This document shows, piece after piece, positions 16,152 to 24,944 of a DNA stretch of 64,000 bases. The stretch lies in NCBI GenBank assembly GCA_051002235.1, contig JBPCMN010000009.1, positions 9,664 through 73,663 of the forward strand. Direction: 5' to 3'. Below the pieces are notes generated by a model. The model searched no databases. It saw only the letters and a program-made list of their open reading frames with translations, and was not told the DNA's origin. This DNA comes from JBPCMN01 sp013695115 (GTDB taxonomy: Bacteria > Actinomycetota > Acidimicrobiia > IMCC26256 > JACDBD01). Each line of letters starts with the position of its first letter. The first letter of the stretch is position 1. The position numbers were made by a program, and so were the translations under genes.

Positions 16152-17057
16152 CTACGCGGTCCCGGTGCGGGTCGTCCCGCCGCCCTTGGCCCGACGCTTC
16201 TTGGGCTCGGCCGTGGGCAGCTCGATGTCGCCGGTGCCGCCCCGGCTCGCCCGCCCCGCTTCCTCCAGCGCAACCCGTAGCGACTCCATCTCGTTCACGA
16301 GCTCCTCGACGTCGCCGCCGAGGCCGCCCAGCTCGGCGACGTCCTCCGCCCGCAGCGACAGCTCGACCGCCCGGGCGACCGCCTCGTCGAGCCGCGCGTC
16401 GAGCAGGCTGAGCCGGTCGCGCGCATCCTGGGCAACGGTGCCGAGCCGCCCCGCCGACGCCACCTGGGCTTCGAGCGCCTCGATGGTCTGCACGTGGTTC
16501 TCGGCGAGGCCGGCCTTCTCGGCCGCGGCGGCGATGCCCTTTCCCTGGTCGTGGGCGCGCCGGAGCGGCTCTTGCGCCTCACCGGGCAGCGAGTTGATGA
16601 GCGCGGACAGCTGCTTCTCGGCCGACGCGGCATCGACCGAGCTCAGGCCGCCCTCGAGGGCGGCGCCGCGGCGGGCGATCCGGTAGCACTCGTGCACACC
16701 CTGCTCGATGCCGACGCCGATCTCGTTGAGGCGGTCGCGCAACGGGCCCTCGGCGGCGGTCGCGACCGCGCGTCGGTAGCGGTGCTGGGCGTCGATCGCC
16801 TCGCGCACGAAGTGCCGCCAGGGTTCGGGCAGGCTCGCGAGCTCGATGCGTTCGGCCCGCTTCTTGCGGGGCAGCCCGAACGCCACCCGGATCCCGTAGG
16901 CGATCGCCCCGACGCCCGCCGCCGCCAGCAACGGGAGACCACTGAGCACCGCCGCCGCCGTCCCTGCCCCCGCCAGCAGGATCGCCGACGGCGCCAGCAC
17001 CGCCTCCGCCGTCCTACGGGTCTTCAGGTGCTCCGGAAGCCGGTCTGCGAGTGGCAT
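16152..17057 (-). CDS. Helical membrane protein of unknown function in the PspA module
   Basis: A 301-residue protein. It has a short cytoplasmic head, two adjacent hydrophobic helices at about residues 20-60 (ILLAGAGTAAAVLSGLPLL and following), then a basic stretch (LPRKKRAER) and a long Ala/Glu/Leu-rich helical region that looks like coiled coil (90-270). The tail is basic (EPKKRRAKGGG). The layout resembles membrane partners of PspA or TelA-type proteins, but no family is recognised. Its whole 5' leader is copy A of the dispersed element, which separates it from the vWA gene upstream. Confidence 0.75.
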   Translation of the reverse strand: MPLADRLPEHLKTRRTAEAVLAPSAILLAGAGTAAAVLSGLPLLAAAGVGAIAYGIRVAFGLPRKKRAERIELASLPEPWRHFVREAIDAQHRYRRAVATAAEGPLRDRLNEIGVGIEQGVHECYRIARRGAALEGGLSSVDAASAEKQLSALINSLPGEAQEPLRRAHDQGKGIAAAAEKAGLAENHVQTIEALEAQVASAGRLGTVAQDARDRLSLLDARLDEAVARAVELSLRAEDVAELGGLGGDVEELVNEMESLRVALEEAGRASRGGTGDIELPTAEPKKRRAKGGGTTRTGTA

Positions 17058-17172
17058 TCCCTATGGCCTCGCTCGCTGCGGGCCGGGCCATCCAGAAAGG
17101 GATTGGCCGGCCCGCGGGCGCTCGCTCGGACGCCAAGTTCGCGGGGCGGAAGTTGATCGTGCCGCACTCATC
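17058..17172 (-). promoter_or_regulatory. Copy A of the dispersed start-codon leader element
   Basis: Read on the minus strand it starts GATGAGTGCGGCAC, then GAACTTGGCGTCCGAGCG, then the long hairpin (GGGCCGGCCAATCC / CTTTCT / GGATGGCCCGGCCC) and ends GAGGCCATAGGGA directly before the ATG at 17057. It fills the entire gap between the vWA gene and the membrane-protein gene. More than 85% of the 3' 75 bases match copies B and C by eye. GAGG nine bases upstream of the ATG can serve as Shine-Dalgarno. One base longer before the ATG than copies B and C, so not read in one common frame. Confidence 0.8.
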
Positions 17173-17175
17173 GCC

Positions 17176-18990
17176 TTAGAAGTTACTGACTACCGCGATG
17201 AACACCTTCTCGATCGTGGTCGGGTCGACCGCGTCGTAGGCGGCGGCGTTGGTGGCCTCGGCGATCCGCTGGAGCGTCCCGAGGTCGGCGTCGCCGCCGA
17301 ACGCGATCGGGAACACCCGCACCGGCTGGCTCGATTGGCCTTCGTTCTGACCCCGCAGGAACTGGATCAGCCCGTCGAGGTCGCGGTTGCGATCGTCCTC
17401 GTTGCGCCCGTCCGACAGGATCACCACCGCGTTGATGCGAGCGGGGTCGAAGTCGGCTTCCATATCACGGTAGGACGCCTCGGTCACGGTGTAGAGCGGC
17501 GTGCCCTGGGTCGGGACCAGGTCGCGGATCCTGGACGCGAGGATCTCGCGGTTCGAGCTGATCGGGCCGAAGTCGACCACGTCGACGTAGTCGGTCGGCT
17601 CGCTGCCGCTGATCTCGGTGGAGAAGATGCGCAACCCGACCTCGTCCTCCGGTTTGAACTGGTCGAGCGCGTTGATCGCGGCCCGCTTGGCCAGATCGAG
17701 CTTGGTCTCGCCGGTCGACTCGTCACCCGGGTCGCCCATCGAGCCCGACACGTCGATCACCAGCATCACCCGCGCCGCCTTGCGAGTCTCGCCCCACTTC
17801 TCGATCAGGCCGACCAGCACTTCGGGCTCGGGAACCTCGAGCGTCGTCTGCGGCTGACTGGGGTCGAGGCCGTTGCTCTTGTGGATCGGGTCGTCGATCG
17901 CGACCGATGGGTTGCCGGGCCGGAATCCGAACTCGAGCACGCGCTTCTGGTTCTCGGGTTCGCGCACGAACGCATCGAACTTGGCCGCCGCCTCCTTCTC
18001 TTTCGCGCTCACCCAGTTCGAGTCGAGGATGATGAACGGGTTGTCGGAGAAGAGCGTCCCCTCTTTCGGGTACACGGCCACCAGCGGTGTGCGGGGCTTC
18101 TTGGGCTTCTCGCCCGGGTCGAGGATGCCGTCGGGGTTCCCCCGGTTGTAGTCGATGATCGACTTCTCCTCGATGGCAACCGCCGACACGTAGGTCAGGG
18201 CGGTGCCGCGGGCGTCGGCGCGGTAGAGGTTGTTCAGGAACGTGTTGGTGATGTCGCCGTAGTGGACGACCGCCGACTCGACGCCCCGGGCGAAGTCCAG
18301 GACCTCGGGTCGGTTCAGATCCTCCAACGTCAGGTCGGTCGTCTTGCCGGCGGCGGCGTAGTACTGCGCGACGGTGGCATGGAGCGCGCTGGTGGAGAAG
18401 TTCGGGTTGGTCTTGCCGAGGCGGAACGGTCCCCACTCGGGATGGCCGAACGCCCCCCAGCCGGCAGGGTCGTTCGCGAGCCGCAGGATGTCGGCGAAGC
18501 CGACGGGGGTATCGGGGTAGCCGAGTGCGGTGGCCATCGGCTCGGGCATCGCGATCACCAGCGGCGTGAGCATGAACGGCTTGCCCGCCGGCGCGACCGG
18601 GTCTTCGCCGGCGTCGGCCTTGCGCTGGTTGACGACCGCCCCCCACGCGCTCGAGGCCGGCGACCAGATCACGGGCTTGGGCCCGTTGACGTCGGGGTCG
18701 GGCCAGTCGTCGGCGACGAGGTTGGCGCCCTCACCCGACGACTTGCGCTGCACCCGCACGAAGATGCAGTCGCCGTCGACCTCGGCCTCATCGGAGTCGT
18801 TGAACGTGTTGGCGAGGTCGGTCAGCAGATCGAGCTTCTCGGGGGAGACCGCCATGTCGACCGCGATGCAGTCGCCCGGGTCTTCGAGGCCGTCGCTAGC
18901 GTCGTCGCCGTTCTCGACCGACACCGAACAGGCGCCGGCAGTGAGCGTGAGCAGCAGCGAGAGTGCCGCGAACGAGCGGGGTCGGGTCAT
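17176..18990 (-). CDS. Lipoprotein with solute-binding-like and von Willebrand A domains
   Basis: A 604-residue exported lipoprotein: signal peptide with lipobox LTAGAC near residue 21. A periplasmic-binding-protein type II-like domain spans about 40-390 (VIWSPASSAWGAVVNQRK, VEPG-type hinge segments). A vWA domain runs from about 405 to the end with a full MIDAS start DVSGSMGD and later TPLY and LSDGRNED. Metal-binding vWA domains mediate protein contacts. The ATG at 18990 overlaps the stop of the upstream gene (ATGA). With its neighbour it suggests an extracytoplasmic sensor or assembly factor serviced by the AAA+ ATPase; this role is inference. Confidence 0.85.
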   Translation of the reverse strand: MTRPRSFAALSLLLTLTAGACSVSVENGDDASDGLEDPGDCIAVDMAVSPEKLDLLTDLANTFNDSDEAEVDGDCIFVRVQRKSSGEGANLVADDWPDPDVNGPKPVIWSPASSAWGAVVNQRKADAGEDPVAPAGKPFMLTPLVIAMPEPMATALGYPDTPVGFADILRLANDPAGWGAFGHPEWGPFRLGKTNPNFSTSALHATVAQYYAAAGKTTDLTLEDLNRPEVLDFARGVESAVVHYGDITNTFLNNLYRADARGTALTYVSAVAIEEKSIIDYNRGNPDGILDPGEKPKKPRTPLVAVYPKEGTLFSDNPFIILDSNWVSAKEKEAAAKFDAFVREPENQKRVLEFGFRPGNPSVAIDDPIHKSNGLDPSQPQTTLEVPEPEVLVGLIEKWGETRKAARVMLVIDVSGSMGDPGDESTGETKLDLAKRAAINALDQFKPEDEVGLRIFSTEISGSEPTDYVDVVDFGPISSNREILASRIRDLVPTQGTPLYTVTEASYRDMEADFDPARINAVVILSDGRNEDDRNRDLDGLIQFLRGQNEGQSSQPVRVFPIAFGGDADLGTLQRIAEATNAAAYDAVDPTTIEKVFIAVVSNF

Positions 18991-20036
18991 CCGGTGACCT
19001 GGCGCCATGAGTCCTGGAGCGCGATGAAGACGCCCGCGTCGGTGGGCAGGCCCGTCCCGGCCGGGAGTTGGATGCGCTTGCGGACGCCCTCGGCGAGATC
19101 CTGGCCGTCGACCCGCCAACCCGTTTCGGCGAGCTCCTGCCGGGCGCGTCCACCGGCGGCGAGATCGGCGATGTCCTCGTCGCGGTCGTCGCTCGTGGTC
19201 AACGCGAGCACGACGTCGGCGGTGGTCACCGGCTCAGGGTAGAGCAGCGTGAACGCGTCGCGGCGGTCGGGCGCGGCCTCCGCGAGCACCGGACCCGCTT
19301 CGGCCTCGCTCGCACCGGCGGCGTCGTACACCGCGGTCGGGAACTTGCTGAGCATCTCCTCGAACGGCGACGCGGCCGGCGCGCCCGAGTCCTCGAGCCG
19401 CTCGAGCCAGGCGAGGAACTCGTCGGTCTGGAGCTCGGCCCGCGAGTAGCCGGGGCCGCCGAAGAACTCGCTCGCCGCCTGTGCGAGCACGAGCAGACCG
19501 GTCGCGCTCGTCGTCGGGTCCGTGTGCGCCACCTTGACGCTGCCCCACGACGCCTCGCCGCCGAGCTCATCCCACTCGTCGCCCGCGACGTCGCCCAGGC
19601 AGGGCCACGCCACCGCGCCCGCGCACGGTCCCTGCTCGAGCACCCGACCGCGGTCCTTGCGCATCACGATGACCAGCGGTGAGCGGGCGAGCGTGGTGGG
19701 CGACTCCTCGAACACCGGTTGCAACTGCTGCTGACCCCGCAGGATGTCGACGATCTGGGGCCAGGGTCCCGGCACCAGCCAGCCGTCGATCCCGGGGTCG
19801 TCGACCTCGGAATCAGGCAGTGCGACCAGGCGCTCGGCGGTTTCCCCGGCCGCCTCGACGGTGACGTCGAGCCCGCCCACCGCGTCGTCGAGCTGCGAGC
19901 ACGCCTCCTCGAGCTCGGTCGCGCACACGAGCCGGGCGTTGCCGTCGGTATTGCGGGCGTCGTCGATGTCCGCCCGGATCAGCACCGCCGCCACCACCAT
20001 GACGACCGCGGCCACGATCGCGCCGACGGTTTTCAC
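18987..20036 (-). CDS. Membrane-anchored solute-binding-like protein
   Basis: A 349-residue protein with an N-terminal signal anchor (VGAIVAAVVMVVAAVLI, residues 4-20) and a large extracytoplasmic domain. That domain includes PQIVDILRGQQQLQPVFEES, SPLVIVMRKDRG and VAHTDPTTSATGLLVLAQ, typical of the two-lobed substrate-binding domain seen in the neighbouring vWA protein. The vWA domain is absent here, so the pair looks like one complete and one truncated relative. GTG start at 20036; the stop overlaps the next ATG by four bases. Confidence 0.75.
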   Translation of the reverse strand: MKTVGAIVAAVVMVVAAVLIRADIDDARNTDGNARLVCATELEEACSQLDDAVGGLDVTVEAAGETAERLVALPDSEVDDPGIDGWLVPGPWPQIVDILRGQQQLQPVFEESPTTLARSPLVIVMRKDRGRVLEQGPCAGAVAWPCLGDVAGDEWDELGGEASWGSVKVAHTDPTTSATGLLVLAQAASEFFGGPGYSRAELQTDEFLAWLERLEDSGAPAASPFEEMLSKFPTAVYDAAGASEAEAGPVLAEAAPDRRDAFTLLYPEPVTTADVVLALTTSDDRDEDIADLAAGGRARQELAETGWRVDGQDLAEGVRKRIQLPAGTGLPTDAGVFIALQDSWRQVTG

Positions 20037-20054
20037 GAACCGAAACCTATGTCG

Positions 20055-21452
20055 CTACGAGTCGGGGATGTCGGCGGCGACGAGCGTGCTGAGCTGCTCG
20101 TCGGTCGGCTTCTTCACGTCGACGACCCGACTCGCGTGGCGCGCGATCGCCGCCTCGAACAGGTTGCGGGCGAAGCGGCCGTTCCCGAACATCGGGCCGC
20201 GCGGCTCCGCCGCCAGGCGGGCCCGGAGCTTCTCGATTGCCGATGGATCCGCCTTGTAGTTGTGGTCCTCGCCGAACGCCTCGAAGATGCGGACCATCTC
20301 GTCGTCGGTGTAGTCGGGGAACACGATCGTCTTGGGGAAGCGCGACCGGATCCCCGGGTTGGAGTCGAGGAACTTGTTCATCGGCTCGGGGTAGCCGGCG
20401 ACGATCACCGCGAGATCGTCGCGGTGGTCCTCCATCTGCTTGAGCAGTGCCGCGATCGCCTCCGCGCCGAAGTCCTGCTCCCCACCCTGGGCGAGGGCGT
20501 AGGCCTCGTCGATGAAGAGGATGCCGCCGAGGGCCTGTCCGCAGATCTCCACGACCTTGGTGGCGGTCTGGCCCACGTACCCCGCGACCACCCCGGAGCG
20601 GTCGGTCTCCACCAGGTGGCCCTTCGAGACGACGTCGAGGGCGGCGTAGATCTCTCCCAGGAGTCGAGCGACGGTCGTCTTGCCCGTCCCCGGGTTGCCG
20701 ACGAACACCAGGTGGGCCGACTGGTCGACCACCTTGAGCTTGCGGTCGCGCCGCATGTTCTGGACCCGGATGAGGTTTGTCAGCAGCCGCACCTCGGTCT
20801 TGACCGCGTCGAGCCCGATGAGCTCGTCCAACTCGTCGAGCAGCTCCTCCAGCGACTTCTTGGGTGGCGCCTCGGCCGCCTTCCCGACTTCGCCCGGGCC
20901 GGGCTCCTTGGCCATGCCCTCGGGGCGTTCGATGCCGGCGGCGCCGAGGCGGCGCAGCATCATCGAGCGGAAGGTGTCGACCGCCAGCAACTTCTCGCGG
21001 GTCGGTACGTCCTCGAGCGCGCAGGCGGCGTGGGCGACGCGCAGCCCTGCCTGGTAGTAGGTCCAGCCGTGGGTGGTGCCGGCGGCGGCGTCGGCGGCCA
21101 CGATGGTCTCGAACATCGGCGACGGCGTGATCGGCCACGCCCGGTGCTGGCGGATGGCGTCGCCGTCGCGCAGTTGCCCGGGCGTGGCGCTCGCCAGCGA
21201 CTCGAACCACGGCGCCAGCGCGGCGGCGAACTCCCGCAGCTCCCCGTCGCCGTAGCGCCCGTCCCCCGCGATAACCGCCGCCGCGATCGCCTGGGCCTCG
21301 AGGGCGGCGTCGCGCTCGTGATCACCGGCACCGGCCGGTTTCGTGGCGACCGCGCCCTGCTTACCGTCGGCGCGCGACCGCAGGTCGCCGAGCACCGCGG
21401 TGAGGTCGGTGACGAACTGCTGGACTGGCTCGGCCAGCAAATTGACTGCCAT
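20055..21452 (-). CDS. CbxX/CfxQ (SpoVK)-family AAA+ ATPase
   Basis: A 465-residue ATPase. The N-terminal 190 residues are helical and not recognised. The AAA+ core has Walker A GNPGTGKTTVARLLG near 252, Walker B GILFIDEAYALAQGG near 309 and sensor-like VIVAGYPEPMNKFLDSNPG. The C-terminal lid includes NGRFARNLFEAAIARHASR. Members of this family remodel protein complexes (rubisco activase CbbX, type VII secretion EccA). ATG at 21452 directly follows copy B of the leader element. First gene of the five-gene module ending in pspA. No other type VII secretion gene is near. Confidence 0.88.
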   Translation of the reverse strand: MAVNLLAEPVQQFVTDLTAVLGDLRSRADGKQGAVATKPAGAGDHERDAALEAQAIAAAVIAGDGRYGDGELREFAAALAPWFESLASATPGQLRDGDAIRQHRAWPITPSPMFETIVAADAAAGTTHGWTYYQAGLRVAHAACALEDVPTREKLLAVDTFRSMMLRRLGAAGIERPEGMAKEPGPGEVGKAAEAPPKKSLEELLDELDELIGLDAVKTEVRLLTNLIRVQNMRRDRKLKVVDQSAHLVFVGNPGTGKTTVARLLGEIYAALDVVSKGHLVETDRSGVVAGYVGQTATKVVEICGQALGGILFIDEAYALAQGGEQDFGAEAIAALLKQMEDHRDDLAVIVAGYPEPMNKFLDSNPGIRSRFPKTIVFPDYTDDEMVRIFEAFGEDHNYKADPSAIEKLRARLAAEPRGPMFGNGRFARNLFEAAIARHASRVVDVKKPTDEQLSTLVAADIPDS

Positions 21453-21566
21453 CTCTATGGCCTCGCTCGCTGCCGGCCGGGCCATCCAGAAAGGGATTGG
21501 CCGGCCCGCGGGCGCTCGCTCGGACGCCAAGTTCGCGCGGCGCGAGTCGGCTGTGCCGCTCTCATT
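21453..21566 (-). promoter_or_regulatory. Copy B of the dispersed start-codon leader element
   Basis: Read on the minus strand: AATGAGAGCGGCACAGCC, GAACTTGGCGTCCGAGCG, the long hairpin with CTTTCT loop, then CAGCGAGCGAGGCCATAGAG up to the ATG at 21452. Its first bases supply the TGA stop of the upstream hydrolase gene (21562-21564), so the element fills the gap exactly. GAGG lies nine bases before the ATG. Confidence 0.8.
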
Positions 21567-22479
21567 CTCTGACCGCCGCCGGCAACGCCGTGAGCCACGG
21601 CGTCACGAGCTCGAGGAAGCGGTCGGGCAGCTCGAGCTGGGGCGCGTGGCCGCAGTCGTCGATCACCTCGAGCGCGAACTCAGGGTGCCGAGCCGCCACC
21701 GCACGCGCCGAACTCACCGGCACGAGCCGGTCGAGGACACCGTGCACGATCAGCGTCGGGCACTTCACGCGGCCGAGGTCGGCGGGCATGCCGCGCTGGA
21801 AGTAGAAGAACAACGATCGGGCGGCGTCGGCGTACGCGGTGGGCACCTCCGGGAACGTGCTCCGCTCGGTTGCCAGTGCCACCAGCCGCTCCCGCAACGC
21901 CGGGTCGACGCGCTCGGGATGGGCCACCGACCACTCGAGCGTCGTATCGACCATCCCCGCCGGCCCCAGCCGCCGGGCGCGCATCCCGAGGACCCGCCCG
22001 CCGATCTGCGGCACCATCAACGGCGCCATGCGGGTGACGAGCTGCCACGGCGGCAGCCGGACTCCCCGTTGCGGGAGCGCGGGGTCGACGAGGCCGAGGG
22101 CGCGCACGAGGTCGGGGTGGCGGGCGGCGAGGCCGACGCCGATCGCACCGCCCATGGAGTTCCCGAAAACCACCGCCGGGCCCAGCTCGGCCAGCAGCGC
22201 GGCGACGAGGCGCCCGCTCGCGCCGACGGTGGCGCGGCGACCCGCGGGAATGCGGGTGAGCCCGAAGCCGGGCAGATCGACCGCGGTCACGGTGGCGTCG
22301 AGCGCGGTGGCGAGACGTCCGCCCACCGGCTCCCAGCTCAGTGTGCTCGCGCCGAGTCCGTGGACCAGCAGGATGCGCTGCTCGCGGTCGGGATCTCCCC
22401 ACTCGACGGCGTGGGCGCGCACGCCGTCGACGTCGATCCAGCGTTCTGTCCCCGGTTGCACGGGGAGAGGATCGCGCAC
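21562..22479 (-). CDS. Alpha/beta-hydrolase fold enzyme
   Basis: A 305-residue hydrolase. It has the oxyanion strand ILLVHGLGASTLSWEPV, the nucleophile elbow GNSMGG (serine), the acid in IVHGVLDRLVPVSS and the histidine in DDCGHAPQLELPD, so the triad is complete. Closest in look to the general esterase/lactonase group of actinobacteria; the substrate cannot be assigned. GTG start at 22479. Divergent from the hydrolase at 22520. Confidence 0.85.
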   Translation of the reverse strand: MRDPLPVQPGTERWIDVDGVRAHAVEWGDPDREQRILLVHGLGASTLSWEPVGGRLATALDATVTAVDLPGFGLTRIPAGRRATVGASGRLVAALLAELGPAVVFGNSMGGAIGVGLAARHPDLVRALGLVDPALPQRGVRLPPWQLVTRMAPLMVPQIGGRVLGMRARRLGPAGMVDTTLEWSVAHPERVDPALRERLVALATERSTFPEVPTAYADAARSLFFYFQRGMPADLGRVKCPTLIVHGVLDRLVPVSSARAVAARHPEFALEVIDDCGHAPQLELPDRFLELVTPWLTALPAAVRE

Positions 22480-22519
22480 GGCCGGGCATGCCGCCTCTTC
22501 GGAAGGGCATGCTGGGCGG

Positions 22520-23350
22520 GTGCCGGAGCTTCGGACGTCCGACGGGGTCCGTCTGCACTACGTCGTCGACGGTCCCGACGACGCGCCGGTCGTCGTCTTG
22601 CTCCACGGGCTGGGCTCCGACGGGCAGGCCGACCAGCCCCTGGTCGACGCCATCGGCGACCGGCTGCGGGTGGTGCGCCTCGATCTGCGGGGCCACGGGC
22701 GTAGCGAGCCGCTCACCGATCCGGCGCGCTACGGCTGGTTCGATCGGTCCGCCGCCGACGTGGGCGAGCTGCTCGACGCGCTCGGGCTGGAGACGGCCGC
22801 GCTTCAGGGCGGCTCGCTCGGCGCCGCGGTCGCGCTCGCGACCGTGCTCGCCCGGCCCGAGCGGGTGCGCGCCCTCGGTCTGTCGAGCCCGGCCATCGGT
22901 GCCGGCACCGGCCTCGCCAACCCGGTGGCGGCGACGTTCGCCGAGGGCGTCGGCGAGCTCGGCCTCGTCGGCATGCTCGACGCCGTGACCGAATCCAAGC
23001 TGCTCCCCGCCGCCGACGAAGAGATGGCGGCGGCGCGGGAGAACTACGCCCGCCAGGACGACGTGTCGATGCGCGCGTGTGTCAACGCACTGACGCGGGC
23101 GCGCCTCGTGGACAACGTGTCGGAGCTGACCGTGATCGGGTGCCCGACGATGGTGGCGGCGCGCCGCGGCGATCCGCTCCACCCGTTCGAGCTGGCCGAG
23201 GAGGTCGCCGCCCACATCCCCGGGGCGCGTCTCGTTGTCGACGACGGGTCCGTTCCGATGCATCTGCGCCCGTCCGCCGCCGCCGACCTCATCGCGGACT
23301 TCCACACCCAAGCAGCTCGAAGGACTGCCATCCGGTCGCGTTCGCCGTGA
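22520..23350 (+). CDS. Alpha/beta-hydrolase fold enzyme
   Basis: A 276-residue hydrolase. VVVLLHGLGSDGQADQPLVD is the oxyanion region and QGGSLGAAVALATVL the nucleophile elbow (GGSLG). The acid position is expected near MVAARRGDPLHPFEL and the histidine in VPMHLRPS. Lid region about 140-190. Start GTG at 22520 with purine-rich GGAAGG upstream. Likely driven by a promoter in the 40-base divergent gap or within the opposite gene. Substrate unknown. Confidence 0.85.
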   Translation: MPELRTSDGVRLHYVVDGPDDAPVVVLLHGLGSDGQADQPLVDAIGDRLRVVRLDLRGHGRSEPLTDPARYGWFDRSAADVGELLDALGLETAALQGGSLGAAVALATVLARPERVRALGLSSPAIGAGTGLANPVAATFAEGVGELGLVGMLDAVTESKLLPAADEEMAAARENYARQDDVSMRACVNALTRARLVDNVSELTVIGCPTMVAARRGDPLHPFELAEEVAAHIPGARLVVDDGSVPMHLRPSAAADLIADFHTQAARRTAIRSRSP

Positions 23351-23436
23351 ATTGCGCGGGAGCGGCGAGCGTCCCGAAGGGCGGCGGCAGGTACCCTGCC
23401 GCCGAGCGAGCGCAACCAGGAAGGGAGGTCGGCCGC

Positions 23437-23784
23437 GTGAGCGTCGTGGGCTGCGGCACGAAGGTGTTCGACGCCGCGCCCGTGCGGGGCACCTGGCGCC
23501 GCCTCGACACGCCCGACGACGTGCTCGCGCTCATGGACACGACCGCCGAGGGTGTCGTCGCCTGCGTGGCCGACGCCGGTGCCACGTTCCTGGCCCCGAT
23601 CTTCGACGAGCTCACCGCGGTCGTCTGCCTCTCGGGCACGCCCCTGAGCCACATCGGCATCGTGAGCCGGGAGTACCAGGTGCCCTGTCTGATGGCGGCC
23701 GAGCTCGACGGCACGAGCCCGGCCGACGGCGACGAGGTCGAGGTCGACTGCAGCGGGACTGACGGGATCGTGCGGCGCGTATGA
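23437..23784 (+). CDS. Stand-alone PEP-utilizing-enzyme mobile (swivel) domain
   Basis: A 115-residue protein matching the phosphohistidine swivel domain of PEP synthase and pyruvate phosphate dikinase. The segment LSGTPLSHIGIVSREYQVP carries the histidine (in LSHIG) that shuttles the phosphate in full enzymes. GTG at 23437 follows a good GGGAGG. It overlaps the next gene by four bases. No ATP-grasp or PEP-binding domain is encoded nearby, so its phosphate donor or partner is unclear; it may work with the unassigned protein that follows (inference). Confidence 0.75.
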   Translation: MSVVGCGTKVFDAAPVRGTWRRLDTPDDVLALMDTTAEGVVACVADAGATFLAPIFDELTAVVCLSGTPLSHIGIVSREYQVPCLMAAELDGTSPADGDEVEVDCSGTDGIVRRV

Positions 23785-24944
23785 CCGGGTTGGGGGGCTG
23801 GGACCGCGACGAGACGAACCGCTGGATCCTCTACCACGGCAAGATCGCCCGGGCGATGACCGCCACTCGCACCGCGCTGGAGTCGGCCCTGATCCCGGTG
23901 ACCGCCTACATCCTCGTGGCCGGAGTGGAGTGCTACCGGCGCCACCCCGACATGATGCGGGAGATCGCCGCCGCCCTGCCCCCCGAGGAGATCGGCGCCG
24001 CCGGCCGTCGCCCCGGCAACCAGGTCGACTCGGTGCACCACTGGTCGATCGCCAACATCTACCTCGTCGGTCGACAGGTGCTGGCCCCGTTCGGGATGGT
24101 CACGCCCGAGACCGACCTCGCCGGCACTGCCACCGTCCTCGACTTCTGGAAGCGCGCCGCCGCCCCCTGGCGCGCCGACGGCCATCTCCAGGCCTGGGAC
24201 GCCGGCGGCGTGGTGCAGCCCTACGACGACGCCGTCGTCGAGGAGCTGGTGGCGGGCGCCGCGCCCGTGACCGATGACGCCACCCGGGCCCGCATCCGCA
24301 AGCTCAACGCCGCGCTGACCTCCTACCTGTTCCTCCTCTACTTCGACACCCGCGCCGGCTACCAGGACACCGGCCCCTACGAGCTCGGCGACGGTCGGGT
24401 GCTGCTCGTCCGCGACTTCTCCGAGTTCGGGGTCGGCCACTTCCCGTGGAGCGCCGCCGTCGCCGCCGACCTCCCGTACTCCAACCTGACGGCGGCGCTC
24501 GTGCTCGACGGCGTGAAGCTGCACGTGACCGACTGGGGGACCTCGACCGCCGAGCCCGACGACTACCTCTCCCGCCTCGAGGCGTTCGGACTCTTCACCC
24601 CGCACCCCGACGGCAAGCTCGAGCGCGTCTCACTCGATGCCCTCGATGAGCTCGCCGCCGCGGTGAAGGTGGCGCAGCGGCGGTGCTACCGGCTGATCGC
24701 GGGCATGGACCGCAACGAGCGCATCGACGCCGGCGCGTACGTCTACTTCACGTTCCTGCGGCCGTTTGCCGAAGCCGCCGGCATCGCCGACCGCCTCGAC
24801 TGGACGGTGCCCCGCGACAGCCTCGACCTCTACGACGGCATTGCCACCCTCGACAAGATGCCCGACGTCGAGGCCGACGACAGCATCCCGTACTACACGC
24901 CCATACCGGAGCCGCCAATCCTCGAGACGAAGGCGTCGCGGTGA
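23781..24944 (+). CDS. Protein of unknown function, coupled to the PEP-swivel gene
   Basis: A 387-residue soluble protein with no signal peptide and no motif I recognise. It is rich in aromatic residues and helices (NRWILYHGKIARAMTATRTA, SVHHWSIANIYLVGRQVL, TSYLFLLYFDTRAGYQDTG). ATG at 23781 overlaps the swivel-domain gene and its stop overlaps the next GTG, so three proteins are made from one coupled unit. The context suggests joint action on one pathway, possibly a phosphotransfer or lipid/sterol-type substrate, but this is speculation. Confidence 0.65.
   Translation: MTGLGGWDRDETNRWILYHGKIARAMTATRTALESALIPVTAYILVAGVECYRRHPDMMREIAAALPPEEIGAAGRRPGNQVDSVHHWSIANIYLVGRQVLAPFGMVTPETDLAGTATVLDFWKRAAAPWRADGHLQAWDAGGVVQPYDDAVVEELVAGAAPVTDDATRARIRKLNAALTSYLFLLYFDTRAGYQDTGPYELGDGRVLLVRDFSEFGVGHFPWSAAVAADLPYSNLTAALVLDGVKLHVTDWGTSTAEPDDYLSRLEAFGLFTPHPDGKLERVSLDALDELAAAVKVAQRRCYRLIAGMDRNERIDAGAYVYFTFLRPFAEAAGIADRLDWTVPRDSLDLYDGIATLDKMPDVEADDSIPYYTPIPEPPILETKASR

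Noticed and set aside
20055..21452. AAA+ ATPase considered as type VII secretion EccA
   Set aside because: No EccB, EccC, EccD, ESX or PE/PPE-like genes are nearby; the family is broad.
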